A stretch of DNA of 64,000 nucleotides from Dipteris shenzhenensis. Lineage: Eukaryota; Polypodiophyta; Polypodiopsida; Gleicheniales. The stretch lies in assembly GCA_047967505.1 (NCBI GenBank), contig CM106538.1; one strand, 5' to 3'. A model generated the notes under the pieces. It was not told the origin of the DNA, did no database searches, and saw only the letters and a list, made by a program, of their open reading frames with translations. A program made the position numbers and the translations under genes. Below are positions 23,631-34,756 of the stretch, one piece after another. Numbering within the stretch: position 1 is the stretch's first letter; every line of letters starts with the position of its first letter.

Positions 23631-26600
23631 TCATGGGCATTCTTCATTTGCGCTATCTCCTTCTACTTCCTCCCGGGCGAGCATCTTTGTGAACTCTGTA
23701 ATGTGCGTAATAATTGGTTGCGGTAATTTTATTTTGTCTTCTACATCATACCCCATGTGCTTCTTTGTTTTCTTTGACCTTGATTTCCAGGATACTATGA
23801 CTGTCTCTGTGGAAAGTCTTGAAATTGCTTCATGATCTGGGACCCATTCCTTTTTCAAACAACTACTATACAATGTACTGTTATCTTGGTTCTCCTTCCT
23901 GCCCCTTGGCTCATACCATACCGCTGTAAATGTTGTAGCTCTCCCCCGGTCATCCATGCTCACGTCAACTACTTTCGCAACCCAAAACTTCACGTTCTCA
24001 TGTTCATCATCCGATGGTCGAACTGCAACAAAACAATGGACATCTATGTCTATTTGTGGCATAATATCTCTCTTCTTGGGTCCACAATATGGACGTGGGA
24101 GCAACGATTCAAACTCATTTTCAAAGAGACCACATGCTGGATGCAAGTCATTACCAACATTTGGCCAAAATAAAGGCCGTTCTGCCTTAATATCATCTTC
24201 TCGCATTTTTGCAAGGTCCTTTATCAATTGGTAGGTCTTTCTAATTACAACAGTAGTGTGTTCCTTCCAAGAGGGCTTCCAATCAGGAAATCTCCGGAGC
24301 ATTTCCTCTTTGTATGCAATAAAAGCTTTTAAGCCTTCTATTTCACCTTTGGATTTCTTGCTGAATTCTTTTATAGGAGCCCATGTTGGATGCATTTCTT
24401 TGCTCGGGATTGAAGTTAAGAGAGAGTAAGGTTCTTCAGGTTCCCATTTTGTATCAAGAGAATAGTGTTGCCATTGCATCACTGGTTTTTCATCCTTTAA
24501 GAAAAATCGAAAATAGTGTGGGGTGCTATGACCAATCAGGGCATCACCACCTTTTTGTATGAAAGGTAGAATAAAGCTCTTCCAATCATACATCCTCTCA
24601 ACCATTGAGCATATTGTTCCTTCCTTATGGCCACCAACTTGCCTCCCACATTTTCTTATCAAGTCATCCATTGTCTCCATGTCCTTGTGTTTTAGTTCTC
24701 TTGAAACTGTGCTAAATACCTGATCGATATCCTCATGTGTGTGCCCAACCAACAAAAACCCAGCTTCAATCTCATTGAAGATTCTATCAGCGATTAGCAT
24801 TGAGCAAAATGCAAAGAAGAGTACATTCTTATTCTCTCGTCCGCAATTGTCTACTTGTATTCTCAAAGTTGCTGGTAGGCGACCTTTTTCTACATGTACA
24901 TTGTGAATTGCCTTCATAACGGATGTTACAACTTGATTGCTATCGTGTAGATGCAAGGAATCAATCCATATGTCTGCAAAAAACTTAAATTTGTGCACTA
25001 ACACTCCACATACATGTGTCTTTAAAAAGTATTTGCCTTGTAGCTTAGGTGGAGTGTTAACGAATCGAGGTAAAGTTGTTGTATTTTGATCCATACCATC
25101 TACAATAATGCACATGTACTCATTTGGGTGAGAAATAGCTTGCTCCTTCCAAAATGCATATTTTATTCTAGAATGTCGAACAAGTCCATGATGAAATTCT
25201 CTCTTTCTTTTGTAAGCTTCTTTTTGTTCTGGAGATGTTGCACTCTCAAGTGCTCGCTTTAGATCATCACAGTCATTGCACTTTGACATTTTTTGCCTCT
25301 TTGGGATTTTAACATGTCCAAAGCTTTTTTTCCAAAGAGTATACAAAGTATGAAAAGATGCCGGTGCATGCCCTCTTTGCCTCTGTGTTTCTCCAATAGA
25401 GTTAAATACTTCTTTTTTGGTCAAACCTATCGGAAGATGCATTTCTGATAGGTGGGGTTGCGGTAAAGCATTTTCATAAATGTAATCTTTCAAAATTGCT
25501 GTTGCCGCAACCATTGAGGCTCTTGTTTTGGGCCTTCCTATGTTTCCATGAATGTTAAATTTAACTCCATACTTTGCTTTATTAGCCAAATTCCAATATG
25601 TGCCATGTGATAATCCTGTAATAATGCGATATGCATTATTGCATATACTTTTTCCATTTATAAGAGGCCTTATTTGATGTCCTGAACTTCACCTTCTCTT
25701 ATCATTTACAAGAAAGCAAGACAATCTCGTGAGTAGGTATTCATTTCTTCTGCTTCCTTTCCTTTGCCAGACATGTTCTCTACAACCCTTGATGTCATGT
25801 AAGTTAATGGATCGCATACATGTATGCTTACAGCATGTAGATCGCATTGCTTTTAGCATAACATCTTCATTCATTACTCTTATTCTCTTTGGTTGCTTTT
25901 CTGGATCTGCCTGCACTCGTTGTCTTTTCATGCATCTGTATGTCCGTTTTGAGACCTTCTGTACATTCTTATTTGGATTTGTGTAGTTCTCCTTGTAAGA
26001 TTTATTTGTCACGTTGTTTTCATGAGATGTTGCATCCTTGATCTTATCACTCTGACAGTCAAATACTGAATATTCCTTTGTTGGTGTCATCCTTGCTTTT
26101 GATACATTCGTCAAACCATTTGTAACATTTACAAGTTCACAATCAAAGTCAAACACCGAATAGTCCTTTGTTGATCTCATCCCTAGTTTTGATACAATCG
26201 TAGAACCACTTGTCACAATGGCATTAGAGTGTCCTGAATGATCTTCAAACTCATCTATTTCTAAGAGAACATCACTCATCGATGCACTTTCTATGGATTT
26301 CATAACTCCATAGTCAGTGGTGATAGAGTGTCCAGAATGATCTTCAAACTCATCTATTCCTGAGAGAACATTGCTCATTGATGCACTTTCTATGGATTTC
26401 ATAACTCCATAGTCTTGAAACTCCTCTACTCCAGAGAGAACATCACTCATTATACTATCGTGCATGATTTCCATAATTCCATAGTTACCTGCTTTGACTC
26501 CAAGAACTTTATCAGTATCCATGAAGCCATCCATGCTTAAAAATATAACACTTTTGACATCTTTGCCCAGGTTCTCAATGTGCATGAACTCATCCACCCG

Positions 26601-27391
26601 GATAAGGCATCACTTGTGAAATATTTTTCTTTCTCGGTACCAATGAAATCATCGACTTCTGATAAGACGTCAGTGCTATAGTTGAGTGCATTGGAATCAT
26701 CCATCTCTGAAGGAATAGAGCTTGGTACATTGGCATATTCTTTCAATTCTTTGATGTTGTAGTATACATTATGTTTATCATTAAAAACCACATGCCGAGT
26801 CTTTCCAATCTTTAAAAATTGCATGCTCCATCTCAAATCCTTACCTACCTCATAGTAGGGACCATCCAATGACATTGAGTTATCATCCATACCATCATCA
26901 GTAACTTTTTGAATTCTCATCTGCGCAAATGTCCAGTGTTCAACTTGTTCAAATCCCAAGACTTGACCTTCTGCTACATACTTATTTGTAAATGATAACA
27001 TTTGTAAAATATCTCCCACTCTAAAATCCAAAGATATGCACTTTGTATTCCTGATGACATGTGTTGGATAAGTCTCATCTCTGTCCCATGCAATAAATGC
27101 TTTGTTGGAAGTATTATAGGGCATAACATCTCCAAGGATTTCCATATCCCCACACTTATGCTTTAGCTCAACATGTGCACTAAGAATCCTTGATACGATA
27201 ACCGCCACCTTATCTTCGCCAAGTCTTCTAAAGTGACAAATAGAATTTGGATCACTTTCATGGATTGTAGCAAATGCAACTACTTCTCTTTTGCAACATA
27301 AAATCACCTCCATCCCTGGCATAAATTTTGTAGCCATCTCCTTTCTGAGTTTCCTTTGCAAACAAGCTGTAACAACCATTATAAAGAACAT
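23631..27391 (-). pseudogene. DUF7869-like large protein (transposase-like), one frameshift and one TGA
   Basis: Three overlapping minus-strand frames form one gene. The first (27391 down to 26537) starts with a domain resembling plant DUF8039 (GMEVILCC, HFRRLGEDKVAVIVSRIL, GDVMPYN); TTGTTACAG near 27368 could be a splice acceptor. The second (to 25689) has Ser/Asp repeats and a Cys/His cluster (CCKHTCMR, then GCREHVWQ). The third (25589 to 23631) carries the DUF7869 core: FNIHGNIGRPKTRAS, IIVDGMDQ, LRIQVDNCGRENKN and LLVGHTHEDIDQVFS, whose acidic residues look like a DDE/RNase H-like nuclease. A TGA at 25689-25691 is the only break between parts two and three. The codons around it keep the family pattern INGKSICNNAYRIITGLS. 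A one-base shift near 26600 separates parts one and two. Such proteins occur as multicopy, transposon-like families. Restored length would be about 1250 residues. Function is inferred. Confidence 0.7.
26225..26430 (-). repeat. In-frame 99-bp repeat in the DUF7869-like gene
   Basis: GAGTGTCC[TA]GAATGATCTTC recurs at 26229 and 26328, encoding two near-identical copies of the peptide motif LSGIDEFEDHSG plus YGVMKSIESASMS. Shorter variants (LSGVEEFQD, LSEVDDFIG) lie either side. The repeats expand a Ser/Asp/Glu-rich linker. They also show which residue the frameshift near 26600 destroyed. Confidence 0.85.
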
Positions 27392-27489
27392 TAGTCTCTT
27401 CTCAATAATCTACTTTATTAATGATTTAAAAATCCAGAACTTTTTTGAAAATTTAATTAGACACTAACCAATAACAACCGTAAACCAAT

Positions 27490-28395
27490 AATAACCCTAA
27501 ACCCTAAACCCTAAACCCTAAACCAAAACAACCCTAAACCCTCAACCCTCAACCCTAACCAATAACAACCCTAAACCCTAAACCCTAAACCCTAACTCCC
27601 AAACCCTAAACCCTAAACCCTAAACCCTAACCCCCAAACCCTAAACCCTAAACCCTAACCCCTAAACCCCAAACCCTAACTCCAAAACCCTAAACCCCAA
27701 ACCCTAATCCCTAAACCCCAAAACCTAAACCCTAACTCCCAAACCCTAAACCCTAACTCCCAAACCCTAAACTCTAAACCCTAAACCCTAAACCCTTAAC
27801 CCTAACCCCCAAACCCTAAACCCTAAACCCTAACCCCCAAACCATAAACCCTAACTCCTAAACCCTAAACCATAAACCCTAAACCTTAACTCCTAAACCC
27901 TAAACCCTAAACCCTTAACCTAACCCCCAAACCCTAAACTCTAAACCCTAACTCCTAGACCCTAAACCCTAAACCCTAAACCCTAACCCCCAAACCCTAA
28001 ACTCTAAACCCTAACCCCCAAATCCTAAACCCTAACTCCCAAACCCTAAACCCTAATCCGTAAACCCTAACTCCCAAACCCTAAACCCTAAACCCTAAAC
28101 CCTAAACCCTAAACCTTAAACTCTAACTCCCAAACCCTAAACCCTAACCCCCAAACCCTAAACCCTAAACCCTAACCCCCAAACCCTAAACCCTAAACCC
28201 TAAATCCTAAACCCTAAACCCTAGATCCTAAACCCTAACCCCCAAACCCTAAACCCTAAACCACCAAACTCTAAACCCTAACCCCCAAACCCGAACCCTC
28301 AAACCTTGAACCCTAAACCCTAAACCCTAAACCCTAACTCACCAAACCCTAAATCCTAAACCCAAACCACGAAATCCTAAACCTTAAATCCTATG
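27490..28395. repeat. Interstitial telomeric repeat array, CCCTAAA
   Basis: About 900 bp of CCCTAAA heptamers with variant units (CCCTAAC, CCCCAAA, CCCTAACTCC). The + strand is the C-rich strand throughout. Degeneracy rises toward both edges. It is flanked by coding DNA on the left and a G-rich minisatellite on the right, so it is not a chromosome end as presented here. Confidence 0.95.
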
Positions 28396-28444
28396 AGTGT
28401 TTTCAAGTAATATCATTTATTTAAGTAATAGTTTTAATTAGAAT

Positions 28445-29430
28445 TCATAAGTAATAGTGGAATTGATAGTTGGGAGGGTGGTAGTGGGAGAAAGGGAGAG
28501 TGGGAAAGTGGAGAAAGGGAGTGTGGGAGGGTGGTAGTAGGAGAAAGGGAGAGTGGGAGAGGGAGTGGGAATGGGGGCGGTGGGGGTGGGGGTGGGGGTG
28601 GGAGGATGGGAGTGGGAGTGGGAGAGGGAGTGGGAATGGGGGAGGTGGGGGTGGGGGTGGGGGTGGGAGAACGGGAGTGGGAGTGGGAGAGGGAGTGGGA
28701 ATGGGGGAGGTGGGGGTGGGGGTGGGAGAATGGGAGTGGGAGTGGGAGAGGGAGTGGGAATGGGGGAGGTGGGGGTGGGGTGAGGGTGGGAGGATGGGAG
28801 TGGGAGTGGGAGGGGTGGGGAGTGGGAGTGGGAGGATGGGAGTGGGAGAGGGAGTGGGAATGGGGGAGGTGGGGGTGGAAGTGGGAGGGGTGAGGTGGGA
28901 GGATGGGAGTGGGAATGGGGGAGGTGGGGGTGGAAGTGGGAGGGGTGGGGTGGGAGGATGGGGGAGGGAGTGGGAATGGGGGAGGTGGGGGGGGTGGGAA
29001 AATGGGAGTGGGAGTGGGAATGGGGGAGGTGGGGGGGTGGGAAAATGGGTGGGAGTGGGAGTGGGAGAGGGAGTGGGAGGATGGGAGTGGGAGGGGTGAG
29101 GTGGGAGGATAAGGGTGGGAGAATGGGAGTGGGAGTGGGAATGGGGGGGGAGGGGTGGGGGTGGGAGGATGGGAGTGGGAGTGAGAGGTGGAGGTGGGAG
29201 GATGGGAGTGGGTGGGAGAATGGGAGTGGGAGTGGGAGTGGGAATGGGGGAGGTGGGGGTGGGGTGAGGGTGGGAGTGGGAGGGGTGGGGTGGGAGGATG
29301 GGAGTGGGAATGGGGAAGGTGAAAGAATGGGCATGGGTGTGGGAGTGAGAATGGGGGAGGTGGGGTGGGAGGATGGGGGTGGGAGTGGGAGTGGGAATGG
29401 GGTGGGAGGATGGGAGTGGGTGGGAGAGAG
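28445..29430. repeat. G-rich minisatellite, GGGAGTGGGAATGGGGGAGGTGGGGG-type
   Basis: Nearly 1 kb in which the + strand consists of G3-5 runs separated by A, T, AGT or AAT. A loose unit of about 60-70 bp (GAATGGGGGAGGTGGGGGTGGGG) recurs more than ten times. It satisfies the simple G-quadruplex pattern continuously. Long Pro/Ser/His frames on the minus strand and Gly/Trp/Glu frames on the plus strand are by-products of the repeat. Confidence 0.93.
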
Positions 29431-29539
29431 AGAGAAGATAATTTAATAGAGAGGCCAATGGGAGAGGAGATAATGTTATAGAAGGACCAATGAGAGAGAA
29501 GCACTTAAAACCTGCTCTTCTCGCCCACACTATTTCGTC

Positions 29540-29950
29540 TTCCTCCATGCTGTTTCGGCCTATTTCTTCTTGCAGAGCACTGTTTCGACCTGTTTCTTCT
29601 TCTTCCACACAGTTTCGGCCTACTCTTGCCTTATGTGGCAGTTTTCCTTCGATCGACGATGCTCCTTGGGTAGGCACAAAGGACAAATCTATTTCTTCTT
29701 CACAGCCCTCAGCAGGCCACTCTTTCCAAACGAGATCTCATCTTGACGAAATCCCCTCTTCACGAAATCCCCTTTGGACAAAATCCCCTCAGTTCTCCTT
29801 CCACTCGTCTTGACAAAATCCCCTGTCCTCTTGCACGAAATCCCCTCAGTTCTCCTTCCACTCCTCTGCTGGACGAAATCCCCTCTTGATGCTCCTCTCT
29901 CCTAGTATAGCTACAGCTCCACTCCTCTGCTGGACAAAATCCTCTCTTGA
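29540..29950. repeat. Short direct repeats, GACGAAATCCCCTC and TTTCGGCCTATTTCTTC
   Basis: ACGAAATCCCCTC or ACAAAATCCCCTC occurs about eight times between 29740 and 29945. TGTTTCGGCC/TGTTTCGACC repeats occur between 29550 and 29620. No gene supported. Confidence 0.7.
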
Positions 29951-30299
29951 TGCTCCAGCTACTCTCTCTACAGCTCCTACGATTGCTTGAAATCCAAAGA
30001 GCACAAGCTCACAAACAACAATGGCTACTCAATCATCCAAGTAAGAAAACGAGAGAAATCGAAAGTGTACCTGATTCATGCATGTTCTCCATTTTCTCCA
30101 TTTCGGAACACCATGATTTGAAAGAAAGACTCTTGTAAAAGTAGGAATCTCGAAGTATGATTTGAAAGTAGGGTCTTTAGTATATGATTTGACTTTCAGA
30201 TCTTTAAATTTGAAATTTGAATTCTGTATCTAAGATTTTGAATTTTGAATTTTGAAATTTTCAGATTTGAAATTTGAATCTTAAGATTTGGTTTTTAAA

Positions 30300-31740
30300 T
30301 TTTAAATGGGGAGATTTGGCCATGTGGCCAAATCTTCTGGCTTCTTTCAAAACATACAAGATTTGGCCATACGGCCAAATCTCCCTAGACCTTGGTGATT
30401 TCAAAGAAGCTATACAGATTTGGCATCACAACTAAATCTTCCTGAACCTTGCTGCTTTGAAAAGATTTTGCCACACAACCAAAGCTTCCTCGACACTTGT
30501 GATTAGAAAGAAGATAGCAAGATTAGGCTGCATGGCCAAATCTCCCTAGACCCTCGTGATTAGAAAGAAGCTAGCAAGATTTGGCCACATGGCCAAATCT
30601 CCTTAGACCCAAGTGATTTAAAAGAAGCTAGAAAGATTTGGCATCACAACCAAATCTCCCCAAATCCTGCTGCTTTGAAAAGATTTGGCCGCATGGCCAA
30701 ATCTCCCTAGACTCTTGTGATGAGAAAGAAGCTAGCAAGATTTAGCTGCACAGTCAAATCTCCCTAAACCATCGTTACTTATAAAAATCTAGAAAGATTT
30801 CGCATCATAGCCAAATCCCCCCAAACTTGGTGCTTTGAAAAGATTTGGCTGCATGGCCAAATCTCCCCAAACCTCGCGCTTTGAAAAGATTTGGTTGCAT
30901 GGCCAAATCTCCCCAAACCTGGTGCTTTGAAAAGATGTGGCTGCACCGCCAAATCTCCCTAAACCTGTGCTTTGAAAAGAATTGGCTGCACGACCAAATC
31001 TCCATAGACCCTTATGATTAGAAAGAAGCTAGCAAGATTTGACCGCACACAAATCTCCCCAAACCCTGGTGCTTTGAAAAGATTTGGTTGCACAGCCAAA
31101 TCTCCATAGACCCTCATGATTAGAAAGAAGCTAGCAAGATTTGGCCGCACGGCCAAATCTCCCTAAACCTGGTGCTTTGAAAAGATTTGGCTGCACGGCC
31201 AAATCTCCCTAAACCTGGTGCTTTGAAAAGAATTGGCTGCACGGCCAAATCTCCCTAAACCTGGTGCTTTGAAAAGAATTGGCCGCACAGCCAAATCTCC
31301 ATAGACCCTTGTGATTAGAAAGAAGCTAGCAAGATTTGACCGTACACAAATCTCCCCAAACCCTAGTGCTTTGAAATGATGTGGCCGCATGGCCAAATCT
31401 CCATAGACCCTCATGATTAGAAAGAAGCTAGCAAGACTTGGCCGCACGGCCAAATCTCCCTAAACCCAAGTGATTTAAAAGAAGGTAGAAAGATTTGACT
31501 GATTTGAAAGAAGCTAGCAAGATTTGGTTGCACTGCCAAATCTCTCCAGACCCTAGTGCTTTGAAAGAAGCCCACAAGATCTGGACACAAGGCCAAATCT
31601 CCCCAAACTTTGGTGCTTTGAAAGAAGCCCATATGATTTGGCCACACATCCAAACCTCCCCTTCTAGTGCTTTAAAAGAAGCCCATAAGATTTGGCCACA
31701 CGGCCAAATCTCCCTAGTGCAGCCAAATCTCCCTAGAATC
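30300..31740. repeat. Array of short hairpins, AGATTTGGCC-nnnn-GGCCAAATCT
   Basis: More than twenty copies of a 24-bp imperfect palindrome (for example AGATTTGGCCATGTGGCCAAATCT near 30310). They are separated by 25-40-bp linkers of two types: GAxTAGAAAGAAGCTAGCA and CTAAACCTGGTGCTTTGAAA. The two linker types alternate, giving composite units of about 45-130 bp. The central tetranucleotide varies (ATGT, GCAC, GCAT, ACAT). Frames through it are low-complexity repeats and not genes. Confidence 0.92.
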
Positions 31741-31878
31741 TAGTGCTTTCTCAAATCTACTACTATGTCTAGTGTTAATTCTAGATTCTATTTCAGATAT
31801 GTTTGTCGATAATGTGTTTTATCTAACATTAAAGATTATAAAGATGATAGTTTGTATATTGCTTGGGTTTTTTACAGG

Positions 31879-32815
31879 AAAGACACAAATGTGAAGAAGG
31901 TTGAGAAAGTTGTAAGTGGATTTGCAGAAAAAAGCATACCTTGGTACTTTGACATATATAGTATTGAGGGAGCACAATTGACACGAGTTCACTTATTTGT
32001 TTTGTTACCTAATAAAAGTGCATACACTTGTGTTGGATCGGTACTTCAAATCACTAAAGATGTGGTTGGAAAAGAGGGAGATATTGGATTGTTGATCATT
32101 ATAAATCAAAATAAGAAGTTTCTCTTGGATCCCAGTGATTATGAAGCATCTCGTATGAAGTCGGATGTAGATGACAACATGCACTCAAGAGGCTGGATAA
32201 GTGTTGAATCAATTGATGGAAATGAAATTGACACAGTGACAATAATCATTGAATCATATCACAAAGTTTCAGCAACATTAAAGAAGCGTAAGAGTGGGGA
32301 AGATAGTGGGGAAGGAGCAAAGAAAGGAAAATCGACTATGGTTCACGACTATGGTTCAAGCACCAGGTGGTAGCGGAGAAGGGGCAAAGAAAGGAAAGCT
32401 AACTATAGTTTCTGTACCACAAGAAGGAACACCTCCAGAGGGTATGCTAGCAGTTGTGGAAAGAAGCAGTGGTAGTGAATTGGAGCCAAGTGGAAAGGTC
32501 ATAGGAAAAAAAGGGCAAAAGAAACCATCAGGCTTGGTGGAATATGAAAAATACTACCCATTCGGGTTGCATGCAACATTTTCAATTCTAGTTACAAGAT
32601 GTCAAAAAGCTCCTCTAAGCTATGTATATAGAGGGTTGAACAAAGTGCATGTGGAGAAGCTTGTTGCAGACTTCGGTTATAACTCTAGGCCTCCTGTTGC
32701 TGTAGGGGATTTAATGCCTTTCAATCTTGAAACAAAGCAGCCCCTGGAAAGGGTGGATAAAAAGGATTTAACCAAATGCCACTACCGGATACTATCTGGA
32801 TAACATTCAATATTG
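31879..32815 (+). pseudogene. Gene fragment with ParB/sulfiredoxin-like nuclease fold (tentative)
   Basis: A good acceptor (GGTTTTTTACAG) precedes the exon at 31879. About 160 residues of unrecognised sequence lead to a basic linker (GEGAKKGK). A 13-bp tandem duplication of GACTATGGTTCAC at 32334-32359 shifts the frame. The next frame gives YPFGLHATFSILV and YVYRGLNKVHVEKLVADFG. RPPVAVGD follows, then HYRILSG, TAA and HSI. The order R..L...VEKLV, PPV.V, YRI.SGQH resembles the ParB N-terminal domain. The TAA sits where Gln of GQH is expected (CAA to TAA). A LINE fragment starts within about 60 bp. The first 160 residues are unassigned. The ParB reading is a motif-level inference. Confidence 0.4.
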
Positions 32816-32869
32816 ACTTGACCTTGAATATGTACAATAGTGCTATCATTGAGGAGGCGAGGTCAAGAA

Positions 32870-33420
32870 GCTAGAAAGTCTATGCTTGCATTGTAGACTT
32901 GTAGGAAGGCCTTCAACACTGTCCCACGATCTCACATGATCAGGAGACTCCAGGAGATGCACAGTCCAGAGGTCATGATATAGGAGGTGATGAGCCTATA
33001 CGAGTCTGTTGGAGGGAGATTTCTTGTCCTAGGAGGCCTATTAGATTGGGTTGAGAGCACGATCAGAGTGAAGGAGGGATGTCCTCTTTCACCGACTCTC
33101 TTCGGGCTCTACATTGATGAGATCACATCCTTTATTGACCGCCTAGGAGATGAGGATCAGTGATGGCTGATTTGATGATGCAAGTATTGCTATATGCGGG
33201 TGACATAGTCCTCATATCATCGTCAGTAGAGGGATTGCGGAGACATTTGGAGGCCCTAGAGGTGTTTTGCACAGAGAGAGAGAGACTTGATTGTCAACCT
33301 TGGGAAGACCATGGTTATGATCTTCAACACCTCACGTGTAGTGCTCCAGCCACAAGCTTCACTTATTGGGATCAGCCAATGGAGATAGTGCAAAAGCTTG
33401 TACGTACTTCGGAGCAGTCT
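32870..33420 (+). mobile_element. LINE reverse-transcriptase fragment
   Basis: Split over three frames, non-LTR RT blocks are readable in order: KAFNTVPRSHMIRRLQ, VKEGCPLSPTLFGLYIDEI, then LLYAGDIVLIS (the YADD box with Asp to Gly), and VNLGKTMVMIFNTS. Stops and shifts interrupt all of them and both ends are missing. It sits between the ParB-like fragment and the methyltransferase-like fragment. It is therefore a candidate for the insertion that separated them. Confidence 0.8.
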
Positions 33421-33424
33421 TCAG

Positions 33425-33505
33425 GTATTTTGAGACTCCAGGTTTGCCATCTTTGATATCTCCTCAAGGTATTTTGAGACTCCAGGTTTGCCATCTTTGA
33501 AGGTA
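33425..33505. repeat. 43-bp tandem duplication
   Basis: GTATTTTGAGACTCCAGG plus TTTGCCATCTTTGA occurs at 33425 and again at 33468. It lies just after the LINE fragment. Confidence 0.8.
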
Positions 33506-34756
33506 GTGCAGAGGGAGAGTGCAGAGGGAGACTGGGAGTTAGAGCGCTAGGAGGCACACATGGAGCAGTCAGACTAGCCAGAGGTGCACATGGAGCCATC
33601 AGACCAAAAGGGATTGCACATGGAGTACTTGAGTCACCGACTTGGAAGAGATTGGTGAGTGGCAGAAGCCATTAAGGGGCGAAGCAGCAGAACGGCTACG
33701 GAGACAAATTGAAAACCAATAGGAGCTAGGAAAGGGGATTTCCAGCGAGGAGGAGCCCATGAAGATGACGGTGAAGAGGAGTTGAAGGGGGGGATTTAGG
33801 ATTCTATTAGGGGAGCATCTGATCATTCAGCATAAGTGGAGAGAGAGAGGCTAGAGTCATGAACTCGCCTTGTGAATCTCCATTTGGTGTATCTCCATTC
33901 GGTATATTAGTCATTTCTATCTTATTGCTATGCTCCCTTCCATCTCTGTTCGCAGCTCCAACACATTGTGTGTCCCCCTCCCTTCATCTTCCTTTAGCTC
34001 TGGTATGGAGTACCGTGTGTTAATGTGGCTTGAGTTCAGCCTTGTCCACGTGGAGAGATGGCTCTTGTGAGTGTGTTTCACTTTTGTGCTTATCATTGAT
34101 GCCCCTGTCCACTCGACACTTGTTTGCGCTACACCCACACAATCACAGTACCACAGTCACTTGCACCAATGTGCAGCCAATTGTACCAGCGTCCAGGAGG
34201 AAGTCCAGGAGGAAGACATTAATAGTTTTTCCCCAACATTCGTTGTGACACGCACTCTTTGCATCTCACACCAGTGGCCCTAGGCCTCTGGTAACACCTC
34301 CGGCAGTGATCACGCCCCTCCTAGATAGTTTATGGTGATCATGGTGGGACACTACTGGTGTTGAGTAACAAGAGTGAAGTGGTATCCTAGGGTCCTAGAG
34401 GAGAGAGGTCTTATGCCGAGTAGTTCTCATACCCTTGAAGGAGCTAGTGAGAGAACTAGGAGGTACTTAAGGAGAGTGGAGAGAAGACTTGTTACAGACC
34501 AAACTCGATACACATAGCATTACGCACAACGGAAGTTCCTGATGTCCTCAGGGTGAGCACAAAGTCAGCCCATTGGAGCAGTAGCCAAAGCAAGTAACTT
34601 CATTATTGAAACTGTCATTGACTTGGTCCATCCCTGGTCATCAGATCAGGACTCCAGAGAAGAAGAAGTACATAGCGGAGAGCGGGTGAAAGAGGAAGGT
34701 ACAAAAGACCACTCCGCCATCAAGGTCAAGACAATTCTCATTCTCCTCTTGCAACG
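33506..34756. other. Intergenic, nothing recognised
   Basis: Short imperfect repeats of GCACACATGGAGCA/GCACATGGAGTA lie near 33550-33625. The rest shows no gene or element I could identify. Confidence 0.4.

Noticed and set aside
28500-29446. Plus-strand Gly/Trp/Glu frames up to 199 codons
   Set aside because: Same minisatellite read on the other strand; repetitive in all frames.
28434-29686. Minus-strand frames of 298-413 codons rich in Pro, Ser, His and Thr
   Set aside because: They are translations of the G-rich minisatellite in several frames at once, with no domain structure.
30300-31740. CRISPR-like array
   Set aside because: The repeats are internally palindromic, linkers are themselves repeated rather than unique, and the DNA is eukaryotic.
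34030-34283. Overlapping 70-codon frames
   Set aside because: No recognisable motif, poor length, overlapping on both strands.
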